41,714 nt of DNA from Streptococcus suis (GTDB taxonomy: Bacteria > Bacillota > Bacilli > Lactobacillales > Streptococcaceae), in NCBI RefSeq assembly GCF_019794555.1, contig NZ_JAIMEP010000018.1:1-41714 (forward strand), in the 5' to 3' direction. Of the stretch, positions 8,656-18,379 are shown piece after piece. Made by a program: the position numbers and the translations under genes. Numbering within the stretch: position 1 is the stretch's first letter; every line of letters starts with the position of its first letter. The notes beneath the pieces were generated by a model. That model worked only from the letters and a program-made list of their open reading frames with translations, was not told where the DNA came from and searched no databases.

Positions 8656-9773
8656 CTTACTGTTCCTCCTAATTGAATGACTCTTGCCACCTGTTCTGCT
8701 GTACGGATCAGGTTTTTTTCTGCATTTTGGAGCGTGTGTTCTAAACTGTCAACACTTGCAATGATAGGAAACGCGGCGCAGATATTTTCAAAAGGAAAAT
8801 CAGGTAGGTCATCTTTGAGACTGCCACATATCGCAATGATAGGAACTCCATCTGGTGTTCGTCGAGCCACTCCTATCGGAGTTTTCCCTGCTAGACTCTG
8901 GACATCCATCCGACCCTCACCTACAATGACAAGATCAGCCTTAGCAACTCGGTGATCAAAATTCAATTGTTCCATGACAAAATCTACACCCTTTTGGATA
9001 TGTGCACCAGCAAATTGGACCAATCCTGCAGCCATACCTCCACCAGCACCTGCTCCACTTACAGCAAGTATTTCGGGATTCACATTACTATAAAACCCAG
9101 CCATTTCCTCATCAATCCGTTCAAACTCTTCAGCCGCTAGACCTTTCTGACCCGCAAAAACATAAGTTGCACCCAAAGGCCCACAAAGTGGATTATTCAC
9201 ATCCGTAACCAAGTCAATCCTAACTTGGGATAAGTCCACCAACATTTCGTCTGTTGAATAGCGTACTATCCTTCCCAAATGAGCCCCAATAGCCTCGACC
9301 TCATCTCCATCACGGTCATAAAATCTAACACCAAGACCTGATGCCATACCAATGCCACCATCATGACTCGCAGATCCGCCAACACCAATTAAAATTCTCT
9401 GAGCTCCATTTTGCACCAGTTCAACGATTAGCTCTCCAATTCCTTCTGTTTTGAGCAAAAGCGGATTTCTTTTTTCGTGTGGAATACTGCCAAGTCCAAC
9501 TATTGCAGCCATTTCAAATGCTGCAAGGTCATCTTTCATCGCATAGGTAACCTTGACTTTATCTCCAAATGGACCAGTAACATAGGTGTGTTTCACATCC
9601 AGCGATAAGGCATCTGTCAAACTCTCAACAGTACCTTCCCCACCGTCACCCAAGGGAAGTAAGTCATAGCTTGCATGAGGATAAACCTTTGAAAATCCAA
9701 GTTTAATCGCTTCAGCGACCTGTGCTGCTGAAAGAGATTCTTTAAACGAATCTGGCGCTATGAGAATATGCAT
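8643..9773 (-). CDS. glxK: Glycerate kinase (GarK/GlxK type)
   Basis: The 376-residue protein phosphorylates D-glycerate with ATP, giving 2-phosphoglycerate in the GarK class, and so feeds the same pool as the nearby enolase. The N-terminus MHILIAPDSFKESLSA, the glycine-rich GVGGSASHDGGIGMASGLG (about residues 128-146), and VIVGEGRMDVQSLAGKTPIGVA (about 277-298) are family hallmarks. Length is typical. AAGGAGG lies 10 bases before the ATG. A consensus promoter (9800-9828) drives it divergently from the HAD phosphatase. No glycerate importer or tartronate semialdehyde reductase gene is near. Confidence 0.93.
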   Translation of the reverse strand: MHILIAPDSFKESLSAAQVAEAIKLGFSKVYPHASYDLLPLGDGGEGTVESLTDALSLDVKHTYVTGPFGDKVKVTYAMKDDLAAFEMAAIVGLGSIPHEKRNPLLLKTEGIGELIVELVQNGAQRILIGVGGSASHDGGIGMASGLGVRFYDRDGDEVEAIGAHLGRIVRYSTDEMLVDLSQVRIDLVTDVNNPLCGPLGATYVFAGQKGLAAEEFERIDEEMAGFYSNVNPEILAVSGAGAGGGMAAGLVQFAGAHIQKGVDFVMEQLNFDHRVAKADLVIVGEGRMDVQSLAGKTPIGVARRTPDGVPIIAICGSLKDDLPDFPFENICAAFPIIASVDSLEHTLQNAEKNLIRTAEQVARVIQLGGTVRWNG

Positions 9774-9799
9774 AGTGGACCAACCTCCTTTATATTATT

Positions 9800-9828
9800 A
9801 GTATACCATTCCCAAAAGAAGCTTTCAA
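9800..9828 (-). promoter_or_regulatory. glxK promoter
   Basis: On the minus strand TTGAAA (9828-9823), 17 bases and TATACT (9805-9800) with an upstream TGG (extended -10). Confidence 0.75.
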
Positions 9829-9882
9829 TAAGTCTTATCAGATTTTAAAAGAGTATGATATACTGAAAGAAAGGAGGCAGCT

Positions 9883-10527
9883 ATGTATCAAACTATATTA
9901 TTTGATTTAGATGGAACATTAACAGATTCTGGTCAAGGCATTTTAAATTCCGTTGCCTTTGCACTCGAAAAAATGGGGATTGAAGAAACAAAGCCAGATC
10001 ATTTGAGACGGTTCATCGGACCGCCACTCTATGAATCTTTTTTACAGTTCTATCAACTGAACCCCGAAGAAACACAGGCTGCAGTCGATGCTTTTCGCAT
10101 TTATTTTAAAGAAAAGGGAATGTTTGAAAACCAACTTTATCCAGGAATTGTTCCACTTCTTGAAAAGTTAAAGACTGCCGGCAAAACCCTTGTGATTGCT
10201 ACTTCGAAACCCGAATTATTCGCAAAACAAATCCTTAAACATTTTGAAATTGATCATTTTTTTGATGTGATTGCGGGAGCAAGTCTGGACAATAGTCGTA
10301 TCAGTAAGGCAGATGTGATTGCATATGCGCTGAAACAATTAGGCAATTTTCCTCAACCTGCAGTCATGGTCGGTGACAGAGAGCATGATATAGAAGGTGC
10401 TCACATGAACCAACTTCCTGCCATCGGAGTTCTCTACGGCTATGGAAGTACCGAAGAGTTTGAAAAAGCAGGTGCGACTTGTATTGTAAAGAATGTAGCT
10501 GAACTGAGTGATTTTCTTCTAAGTTAA
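9883..10527 (+). CDS. HAD-IA phosphatase (phosphoglycolate phosphatase-like)
   Basis: The 214-residue enzyme has motif I FDLDGTLTDS (residues 6-15, nucleophile Asp7), motif II TSKPE near 103, and motif IV GDREHDIEGA near 165. A helical cap sits between motifs I and II. This is the Gph/PpaX-like subgroup acting on small phosphate esters such as phosphoglycolate or nucleotides; the exact substrate cannot be read. The start follows AAAGGAGG. A possible extended -10 (TGATATACT, 9856-9864) stands upstream. No gene follows for 690 bases. Confidence 0.88.
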   Translation: MYQTILFDLDGTLTDSGQGILNSVAFALEKMGIEETKPDHLRRFIGPPLYESFLQFYQLNPEETQAAVDAFRIYFKEKGMFENQLYPGIVPLLEKLKTAGKTLVIATSKPELFAKQILKHFEIDHFFDVIAGASLDNSRISKADVIAYALKQLGNFPQPAVMVGDREHDIEGAHMNQLPAIGVLYGYGSTEEFEKAGATCIVKNVAELSDFLLS

Positions 10528-10693
10528 TACACTTACCAAAATTTTTATATTTTTCCATACACAGTTGTCATAAAAATTCAGTAGTAATTTTTTGTCAATA
10601 GATATTGTTTAAGGGAATTGGTATCAAATGAATAAATCATAACATTAAATATTCTTACAAAGGAGAATTTCCAACACTCTCAAAAACAACGAT

Positions 10694-10801
10694 GGGAGTG
10701 GGAAAGAACTCAACCAGTCTAAAAGAGTTCGTCAACAATTTTTCGTTTCGAGATGTTGGCACAAACTCTGAGAAGCGAGGCTGGACTTTCTGCCCAGCCT
10801 C
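10694..10801 (+). repeat. Dispersed repeat, copy A (short form)
   Basis: Begins GGGAGTGGGAAAGAACTC and has an inverted GAACTC/GAGTTC pair. It continues GAGATGTTGGCACAAACTCT and ends with the hairpin GGCTGG/CCAGCC. A second, longer copy with the same two ends lies at 27012-27180. The two differ mainly in the length of the middle part. Confidence 0.7.
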
Positions 10802-10841
10802 AAGCAATACTTATCCAAAAAGAATTCTACTACATAATGTT

Positions 10842-10889
10842 AAACAACCACTCAAAAACAATTTTAAAAATGTTTTCGAGTGGTTGTTT
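10842..10889 (+). terminator. 48-base near-perfect inverted repeat
   Basis: Two 24-base arms (AAACAACCACTCAAAAACA... and its complement) match with two mismatches and no loop, followed on the plus strand by TTTCTTTAT. It could end transcription from the HAD phosphatase gene 315 bases upstream. The length is unusual for a plain terminator. Confidence 0.6.
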
Positions 10890-11218
10890 CTTTATGATAA
10901 AAGAAGAATACTGAAACCTTTATTAAATTTGATGTCCATCTTATCATAGATTCATTCATAAAAGGTACATTTAATGGAATTGTCATGCTTCCACACATTT
11001 ACAGTAATTAATATTAAAAGTGGATTATTAATTTTTTTATGCAGTGGCCAGCTACATTTGTACTCTTAGTATATTATTTAGCCAGTGAATCGCCTCTCAA
11101 TTCAATTTCATTCTAGTGATTCGTATTATCCTTATATATCGATCTACCCTTAAACTTAGAAGCCAAAATGAGTTTAATGAACAAAAAAATATTGACATAA
11201 AATAAATAAAAACAAAAA

Positions 11219-12076
11219 TTAACCTTTTGTTCCTCCTGCAGTTAAGCCAGATACAAAGTTTTTTTGCAAAAAGAAGAATAATATCGAGATTGGAATCGCC
11301 ACTAGAATAGCACCTGAAGCAAAAAGTGTAACTTCTTGTTTTTTTGAATCAGAGATAAATGTTTGTAAGCCAATTGCAACTGTATAATACTCTGGCTTCC
11401 TTAGTAAAAATTTTGCTAACATAAAGTCACCAAATGGCCCCATAAAAGCCCATAATGCTTGTACGGCAATCATTGGTTTAACAAGTGGTAATACAACCCT
11501 ATAAAAGATTTTTAAATGTCCAGCTCCATCTAGTTTAGCTGATTCATCTAAATCATACGGAACTGTATCGAAATATCCCTTCATCAGCCATGCATTCATC
11601 GGAATTCCCGCACCAACATAAATCATAATTAAAAACCAATATTGATTTAATGCATTAAATAACCATGCAACAACGAAAAAGGCTGTTAATGATGCAGTTG
11701 TAGGCACCATTTGGATGATTAAAAAGAATAGTAAACTATTTTTTTTACCAACAAATTGATATCTACTATATGAATAGCCTGTAAGAGTCACAATTGAGAC
11801 TTGCACAACCATAGTCCAAAAAGCAACTATTAAAGTATTTTTGTACCAATTTAGATAGTCTGTCTCATGAAAAAGTCTATTGAAGTTACTAAATGTCCAG
11901 TTTGAATTTAAATTTAATGTGAAAGCAATATTATTTCCGAATTTAAAAGCTGAACTAATTGTAACTAAAATTGGAAATAAAATTATTATGGAAACTAGTA
12001 TTAAAAATAAATATGTTGCTGTTGTCGATAATGCTTTCCTGCGTTTCATACCTAATCTAAAAGTTGATTTATTCAT
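11219..12076 (-). CDS. malD: Maltodextrin/cyclodextrin ABC permease (MalG/MalD type)
   Basis: The 285-residue inner subunit has six predicted membrane segments. The EAA loop [26 protein letters not shown] (about residues 184-209) contacts the ATPase in MalG-type permeases. It starts directly after the malC stop (TAAATG), with GGAGG 8 bases upstream. It is the last gene of the operon, and no ATPase gene follows, so a shared MsmK-type ATPase encoded elsewhere is expected. Codon use is A+T-rich like the rest of this operon. Confidence 0.92.
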   Translation of the reverse strand: MNKSTFRLGMKRRKALSTTATYLFLILVSIIILFPILVTISSAFKFGNNIAFTLNLNSNWTFSNFNRLFHETDYLNWYKNTLIVAFWTMVVQVSIVTLTGYSYSRYQFVGKKNSLLFFLIIQMVPTTASLTAFFVVAWLFNALNQYWFLIMIYVGAGIPMNAWLMKGYFDTVPYDLDESAKLDGAGHLKIFYRVVLPLVKPMIAVQALWAFMGPFGDFMLAKFLLRKPEYYTVAIGLQTFISDSKKQEVTLFASGAILVAIPISILFFFLQKNFVSGLTAGGTKG

Positions 12077-13378
12077 TTAATTTTCCTCCATATTGAAAGC
12101 ATTAAACTTCTTAAAAGTGATTAGTGATACAGAAATAACAATGAAAGATATTACCAAAGTTACAGCTGCAGCAATCGAGAATTGAGGAGCATTTTGAGTC
12201 GTTAGTTTATAAATCCAAGAAATCAAAATATCCGTAGAGCCTGCCCCTCCACCTACACTGCTCGGTCCTCCATTATTAAATAAATAAATGATTGAAAAAT
12301 TATTAAAATTAAAAGTATACTGAGAAATAAACGTTGGAGCAGCTACTGTTAATATCATTGGTAATGTTATATTATTAAACTTTTGCAAAGCTGTTGCTCC
12401 ATCAACCGTAGCCGCCTCATATAAATCCTGCGGGATGGATTGTAATATACCAGAGGTCAGAACATATATATACGGAAACCCTAGCCATCCTTGAATCATG
12501 ATGATTGCTACTTTTGTCCAAAATGGATCAGTCTTCCAAGGGATTAATCCAAAATCAATGAATGGTAGTATTTTTTCTATAAAAGGTAATACTTGCATAT
12601 TCATCGCACCAATTGAATCATTAAAAAAATTACTAAAACTCATTATTGAAACAAATCCCGGTACTGCCCAAGGCAACAAGAAAATAACTCCAAAAATCCT
12701 TTTAAATTTGATATTTGGTTGATTGTAAACTATCGCAATTAATACCCCAATGATTATTTGTAAGCTAGACGCTACAATAGTCCAAATAAATGTCCATGAC
12801 AAAACAGAAGTGAACGCACTTTTAAACGTGCTCAATTGGACAATATTTAAAAAATTTTTAAATCCGATCCAGTCTAGTAACTTATTTGGTGGTATGTGTC
12901 TGAAATCGTAATTTGTAAATGCAATCAAAAGAGTGACTATTACAGGAAAAACAATTGCAAATATCATAGCTAAATAAGAAGGTACAATCAATAAATATGC
13001 GAACCCCTTATCATAAAGATTTTGTAAAGTATCTTTTAAAGAAGTTGGTACTTTGATGCCCAAATTTATTTGACCGGCAGTATGTTTTGCATCAAGCATA
13101 CTTAAAAAATGAAATGCTATCATTAAAAAAATTACAATTATTTGAATAGCTCCTTCAATCAATAAAAATAATGAATGGTCTTCCATTGGAGTTGAACCTA
13201 ATGTTACTAACCCAATGAGTGCCGGAATGCCAAATGTTATTATTTCAAATAGTTCAAGACCAAATAATAAAAGCAATGCTATCCCTTTTACATACTGTCT
13301 ATTATAAAATTGACCAAGACCGGGTATTATTGACAATAACATTGCAAATTTTTCGTTCTGTTTTTTTCTAGTCTCCAT
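12077..13378 (-). CDS. malC: Maltodextrin/cyclodextrin ABC permease (MalF/MalC type)
   Basis: The start is ATG 13378 behind AAGGGGGT (433 residues, METRKKQNEKFAM...). The longer frame to 13414 lacks a ribosome site. The N-terminal third has several extra hydrophobic segments, including GLGQFYNRQYVKGIALLLLFG, as in streptococcal MalC. The C-terminal part is the transport domain with EAA loop EAATVDGATALQKFNNITLPM (about residues 320-340). It pairs with the downstream MalD-type subunit to form the membrane channel for oligosaccharides delivered by the lipoprotein encoded upstream. Confidence 0.92.
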   Translation of the reverse strand: METRKKQNEKFAMLLSIIPGLGQFYNRQYVKGIALLLLFGLELFEIITFGIPALIGLVTLGSTPMEDHSLFLLIEGAIQIIVIFLMIAFHFLSMLDAKHTAGQINLGIKVPTSLKDTLQNLYDKGFAYLLIVPSYLAMIFAIVFPVIVTLLIAFTNYDFRHIPPNKLLDWIGFKNFLNIVQLSTFKSAFTSVLSWTFIWTIVASSLQIIIGVLIAIVYNQPNIKFKRIFGVIFLLPWAVPGFVSIMSFSNFFNDSIGAMNMQVLPFIEKILPFIDFGLIPWKTDPFWTKVAIIMIQGWLGFPYIYVLTSGILQSIPQDLYEAATVDGATALQKFNNITLPMILTVAAPTFISQYTFNFNNFSIIYLFNNGGPSSVGGGAGSTDILISWIYKLTTQNAPQFSIAAAVTLVISFIVISVSLITFKKFNAFNMEEN

Positions 13379-13444
13379 AATTACCCCCTTACACTTATAA
13401 ATAAAACTGGGCACTTTTATATCAAATGCCCAGGATTACGATTA

Positions 13445-14701
13445 TTATTCACCGTATTTTTGCTCAATTGCATCCTTGATTGTTTTTAATGCATCAGCGG
13501 ATGCTTCTTCAGGAGTTTTAGAACCAGATACTACATCAAAGTACATAGATGCTGATGGTTCCCAAACTTCTGCCATTTGAGGAATATTTGGCATTGGTTT
13601 TGAACTAGTAAATTGATTGATTACAGCTTTTGATAAGTCATTTCCTTTTTCAGAAGCATATTCTCGCGCAACAGTATTTGCAGGAATTTCTTGAGTTTCC
13701 TCAAAGAATTGTTTTTGATTATCGCTATTTGTTACATAATCAAGAAAATCTTGAGCCACTTCTTTATTTTTTGAATAATTTGAAATTACCCAAGCTTTAC
13801 CCCCTGCAAACGGACTATATTCATTGCCATTCGGTAGTGTAGGTATTTTTGCAACACCGTAATTAATTCCAGCTTCTTTAAAAGAAGCTGCAACCCATGG
13901 ACCATCGATTAGTGCACCAACTTTCCCTTGGATAAATTGATCCGATGCAAAACTACCTGCTTTGGTCATGTCCTGCATCCCTTTAGGCCACATTGCATAC
14001 CATGACTTAGCATATTCAAGGGCCTTAAGGGCATCTCCTGCTGCAATACCAACATCACTTGGATCAGTTCCATTATTTCCAAATGCATAACCACCATAGC
14101 CTGCTGTCAAACCATATGCATAATAAAAATTAGTCCAGTTCGCCAAGAAACCAGTTGCGGTTCCTTCTTCTGTTGGAAAATCAAACTCAGGGTTGTCTTG
14201 TAACTTCTCTAAATCTGCAAACGTTTTCGGTTCTTCATTTACCTTATCCTTGTTATAGTACAAAACAAGTGTTTCAATAACAGATGGCTCACCGTAAGCT
14301 ACACCGTCAAGTTCCACTAAACTTTTTACAGTCTCATCAAATTCATCTTCATTCCCCAAACTAACTTCTGCAATATGACCTTCCGAACCTAAACCTCCTA
14401 CTCTATCATATGGTGCCATCATTACATCTGGTGAAGTACCAGTAGGTCCATCAATAGGTAGGTTAGTTAGAACATCACTCTGGTCAACTTCTTTTACTTC
14501 TAAAGTAACATTATGTTCTTTTTCAAAATCTCCTTTAATTCCATTAATATAGTCTACATAAAGTTTATCGACAGCAACAGTTAATACACTATTCTCTGTT
14601 GATTCCTCTACTTTTTTTTCTTCTGATTTACAAGCGACAAGTGATAAAACAGTTGCTGCCATTAATGTAACAGTAGCAGTTTTTTTAATATTTCTTCTCA
14701 T
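13445..14701 (-). CDS. malX: Maltodextrin-type sugar-binding lipoprotein
   Basis: From ATG 14701 (AGGAG, 8-base spacing) the protein has 418 residues. The signal peptide MRRNIKKTATVTLMAATVLS ends in lipobox LVAC with Cys24, so it is anchored outside the membrane. The body is a family 1 extracellular solute-binding protein; segments such as DVMMAPYDRVGGLGSEGHIA and KVGALIDGPWVAASFKEAGI are typical of MalE/MalX. A longer frame to 14749 overlaps the CGTase end and is not favoured. It should bind linear or cyclic maltodextrins made outside the cell and feed MalC/MalD. Confidence 0.9.
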   Translation of the reverse strand: MRRNIKKTATVTLMAATVLSLVACKSEEKKVEESTENSVLTVAVDKLYVDYINGIKGDFEKEHNVTLEVKEVDQSDVLTNLPIDGPTGTSPDVMMAPYDRVGGLGSEGHIAEVSLGNEDEFDETVKSLVELDGVAYGEPSVIETLVLYYNKDKVNEEPKTFADLEKLQDNPEFDFPTEEGTATGFLANWTNFYYAYGLTAGYGGYAFGNNGTDPSDVGIAAGDALKALEYAKSWYAMWPKGMQDMTKAGSFASDQFIQGKVGALIDGPWVAASFKEAGINYGVAKIPTLPNGNEYSPFAGGKAWVISNYSKNKEVAQDFLDYVTNSDNQKQFFEETQEIPANTVAREYASEKGNDLSKAVINQFTSSKPMPNIPQMAEVWEPSASMYFDVVSGSKTPEEASADALKTIKDAIEQKYGE

Positions 14702-14717
14702 TTTTTTACTCCTATTC

Positions 14718-16976
14718 TTATTGATTCCAAATATAATAGTCCGTATCAACTACACCAGTACTGTCCACTGATGATGTGACTTTTCTATTTTGTATGCTAT
14801 CTTCCCATACAACATTTCCATTTGCATCTTTTTTAATAAATTTAAATTCTATTTCTTTTCCAACAGGAACACTGACTGGCAAATACCAATCTGGATAGTT
14901 TGGTGTCATAAAAGCCTCAGAAGCTTTATTAACATCCCAGTTTCCTAATTCAGGAATGTTACCGACTACATAAATATTTTCTCCAAGTTTAGTTTCAGCT
15001 TTTACATGGAAAATTATTTGATTTTGATCACCAGATAACACATTATATTCAAATGGATTACTTATCCCATTCTGACCTATAACTGTAATAGAATTATAAC
15101 CAGGCTCTACACCTTCTGGAACCATTACTGTTATTTGATTATTTGTTTTATTAATAATTGGTGTTTCAATATCATCAAATTGAACAGATGTAGCAGAATC
15201 AAAGCCACTACCGTAGATATATACCATATTTCCGACTCTACCCATTGTAGAAGTCACATCACCAATTTGCACAGTATCGTAATTGTCAACTGTTTTACTC
15301 CAAACACTAACTTCTCCCCCACTTAATTCAATGTTTCCAATTACCCCACCTTCAACAAAAGTTTTTGAACCACCCAACAATCCGTTTAACTCATCTTGGT
15401 ATTCTCCATTCGGAAGGTTTGTCGGAATATTTGAAATCGTAAAGGATTTGTCCGGCTGCCTATTTATTGCTACTAAGACAATATTATCAAAAAATTTCCT
15501 TTCAAATACAATAACGTCATTATCACTATACATAACGTTAGTTTCCCCGTATGCTAGAGCATCATTATGAATTCTCAAATCTGACGCTTTTTTAATTAAT
15601 TGATAAGCCTCAGTATCTGTATTAAAACTGCTTTCAGTTTCCAAGAATACACGTCCGGATACATCACTTGCATCGCTAGGTATAATATATTGCTCTGTTC
15701 CATAGTATATATTTGGAATTCCTCTACTCATTAACAATGCTGCTAAACCTGCATTATAAGCTTTTTTATTTTGTTGGATATAGCCAAATCTCGTTACATC
15801 ATGATTATCAATAAAAGTTACGGCTTGGTTTTCATATTCGTAATCTTTCTGAGTATAACTCAACATGTTTGCAAAATCAGACATTGGCTTTGAGAAATCA
15901 CCGAAAGTTGAAGTCAACGATCTATACATTTCAAAATCCAAATTGTTTACACCAGTTTGCTTAGGAAAATTAATGTAATCACCATATTTTGAATCAGGAC
16001 GTCCAATAAAGTATTCACCAAAATGTGTAATTGTATTAATCGTAGAAACACTATCTTTTAAGCCTTTAACAAAAGCTGGATTCATATGGAGCGTAGCATC
16101 ATGTCGTAAGCCATCTATTCCTAAATTTACCCAAAAATTCGTGGCATTTTCTAAATAGGAAACAACTTCTTGATTTTCTTGTGAGAAATCTGCTAAGGAA
16201 CCCAAATCTTAATTCCGATATGCCCACCTGCTTTCATCCCCAGCTCGATCTCCAAAATTATGAAACCATCCATTTATGTCATTGTTAGGATCAGCTATTA
16301 AATTCTCAATTATTCCATCGTTGTTGAAATCATATGGTTCACCATTGCCATCAAATGCATATTCTCCATTTAACATTTTATCTGGCTCATAAAGTTTTCC
16401 ATCTTCAGATTGAAAATTTGCAGTTGGGTTTTGAGATCTACTTGTATGATTCGTTACAAAGTCAATTATCAATTTAATATCATTTTTGTGTAATTCGTCC
16501 CTTAATTCCTTAAACTCATTTAAAGTACCAAAATGTTTGTTCGTTGCAAAATAATTTCTAACATGATATCCATGAAAACTAGTCCAACGATTAAGTGACC
16601 CATCAGCTTGATAATCAATTATCTCATCATCACGATTAGAATATGGAGCGGAGATCCATACAGCAGTAATCCCCATACCTTTCAAATACGGAATTTTATC
16701 AATTATTCCTTGCCAATCACCTCCTTGATATAATTTTAAATCGCTACCACTGCCATCAAATAATGACTGGTCAAACCCTGTAGGTATATTATTATCTTTA
16801 TTACCATCAACAAATCTGTCCGTAATTATTTGGTATATCGTATCTTTCGAAGTTACAGGACCAATTGAAGTTAACTCAGATGCACTGACTATTCCAGTAT
16901 ATCCTGGTAAAAAAGTGGATGACAGTAATAATGATGCTGCAGTCAGTTTAACAAGTTTACAAAACTTAGTATTCAT
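14718..16976 (-). pseudogene. Secreted CGTase-like GH13 enzyme split by one in-frame TAA
   Basis: Codons 1-255 run from ATG 16976 (AGGAGA upstream). TAA at 16211-16209 interrupts, and the same frame then continues for 496 codons to 14718. The reconstructed protein has a signal peptide (to about SAS33) and GH13 region I DFVTNH (172-177). It also has nucleophile Asp293 (GLRHDA), acid Glu321 (HFGEYF) and Asp393 (FIDNHD). An IPT/TIG domain and a C-terminal CBM20 starch-binding domain (LGNWDVNKA...) follow. This A/B-C-D-E order is that of cyclodextrin glucanotransferases and maltogenic amylases. The 255-residue product would lack the catalytic residues. A TTG at 16205 lets the second part look like a separate gene, but it lacks half the barrel. 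All motifs are otherwise intact, so the stop is recent, suppressed, or a sequencing error. Confidence 0.9.
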
Positions 16977-17065
16977 ACATTCTCCTATTTAATAAACACA
17001 ATACTCACAACTATACAATTTACTACTCTATCTAAAATAACCTACATAATTGCAATTAAGTCATA

Positions 17066-18379
17066 TTATTTTCCACCTTTCTTCAAAAATTTGTTTGTTG
17101 TTAAAATTATTGGGTCTCTTCGACAATTAATCTTATTATCGTGTACTGCAATGACACTACCATCAATTTTGTTAATATAATTACCATCTTGGAGCTCTAC
17201 ATCAATAACACCCGTTTTTCCTTTTAATGATGCAAACAACATCGTAACAAAATCATTGTGATAATATTTTATTATTAGAATATCAAGTGTATCAATTGGA
17301 ACCAACTCACATACTGATTCTTCTGGAATTTCATCACGTAAATGTTTTAACTGCCTAAGAAAAAACCACAGATTAGTACCCGACTCGGTAAAATCGATAA
17401 CATCTTTTTCGAACAAATTTGGTAAATGTTCAGAACCTACTTCTTGTCCATTATAAATCAGGGTGCACCCTTTTAAAAATAACGAAACTGCTGTCCAGCC
17501 TAGTAAACCTTTTTTACTGGTTACTAAACTTGCTATGCGAGGCTGGTCATGGTTTTCCAAAAATCTCATTTTAATGTAATCACTTGGATAGATTGCTTCT
17601 TGCATCTGAATAGCCTCAACATACCTACTTAGTGCTATATCGTTATTTAAATAGCTATTAAATATATGCCTGATATCATAATCATATGTGATATCAAATA
17701 CCTCATATAATTCTCCATCACTATGTGCTATCAAGTTTTTACTTCTCATGTATCGAATAAAATTATGATCGATACTTTCGGCCAACCAAATACAATCGGG
17801 TTTTATTTCATTTATTGCTTTACTAGCTTGCTTCCAAAAGTCCAATGGTATTAAGGATGCAACATCACATCTAAAGCCATCAACTCCATTCGCAATCCAG
17901 TATTTCAAAATATCGATTTGATAACTCCATAATTCCCGATTCGAATAATCCAAATCTATGATATCTGTCCAATCACCAACTTTATTACCAAATTCACCAT
18001 TTGGTTTTTTATAAAACCATTCTGGATGCTGTTTGACCAAATCTGAGTCAAGAGCGGTATGATTGAAGACAATATCAATTATTATTTTCATACCATTTTC
18101 ATGCACAGCATCACAAAGTTTTTTAAAATCTTCAATAGTTCCATATTCATTTGCTATTTCTTTATGGTTTCGAATTGAATATGGCGAGCCAAAACTACCT
18201 TTTTTCTTTTTAATCCCGATTGGATAAAATGGCATAAGCCAAATAATATCAACTCCCATTTCTCTAAGATTATCAAGCTTATCCTCAACTGCTTTAAAAG
18301 TTCCTTCCTCAGAAAAATTTCTAACAAAAACTGAATATATGATTGAATTATTTATTGATTTACTATTTTTCAATAGCAT
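17066..18379 (-). CDS. Cytoplasmic GH13 alpha-amylase family enzyme
   Basis: The 437-residue protein has no signal peptide. It contains a GH13 barrel: DIVFNH (102-107), nucleophile Asp172 in GFRCDVA, acid Glu201 in WLAES and Asp278 in LENHDQPR. The C-terminal beta domain is short. It probably hydrolyses or transglycosylates imported maltodextrins; the exact specificity is not readable. Its ATG overlaps the end of the preceding GH13 gene by 17 bases, with AGGAGG upstream, so translation is coupled. An 89-base gap separates it from the CGTase-like gene. Codon use is A+T-rich. Confidence 0.88.
   Translation of the reverse strand: MLLKNSKSINNSIIYSVFVRNFSEEGTFKAVEDKLDNLREMGVDIIWLMPFYPIGIKKKKGSFGSPYSIRNHKEIANEYGTIEDFKKLCDAVHENGMKIIIDIVFNHTALDSDLVKQHPEWFYKKPNGEFGNKVGDWTDIIDLDYSNRELWSYQIDILKYWIANGVDGFRCDVASLIPLDFWKQASKAINEIKPDCIWLAESIDHNFIRYMRSKNLIAHSDGELYEVFDITYDYDIRHIFNSYLNNDIALSRYVEAIQMQEAIYPSDYIKMRFLENHDQPRIASLVTSKKGLLGWTAVSLFLKGCTLIYNGQEVGSEHLPNLFEKDVIDFTESGTNLWFFLRQLKHLRDEIPEESVCELVPIDTLDILIIKYYHNDFVTMLFASLKGKTGVIDVELQDGNYINKIDGSVIAVHDNKINCRRDPIILTTNKFLKKGGK

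Larger units (their letters stand above)
10528..11218. other. Gene-poor stretch with repeat, hairpin and decayed coding traces
   Basis: Holds a dispersed repeat copy (10694-10801) and a 48-base inverted repeat (10842-10889). After that lie short plus-strand fragments that look like protein but sit in different frames: KFDVHLIIDSFIKGTFNGIV (ending about 11010), MQWPATFVLLVYYLASESPL (from 11040) and QFNFILVIRIILIYRSTLKL (from about 11100). They have no ribosome sites and are interrupted by stops, so at best they are a decayed membrane-protein gene. I do not support the 85-codon open frame at 10692-10949, which is made of the repeat. Confidence 0.5.

Noticed and set aside
10692..10949. 85-codon plus-strand open frame
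   Set aside because: It is built from the dispersed repeat and the 48-base inverted repeat, has no ribosome site and shows no protein-like composition.
14718..16205. Separate gene starting at TTG 16205
   Set aside because: No ribosome site, and it lacks the first half of the GH13 barrel. It continues in frame the gene that stops at 16209, so it is one interrupted gene.
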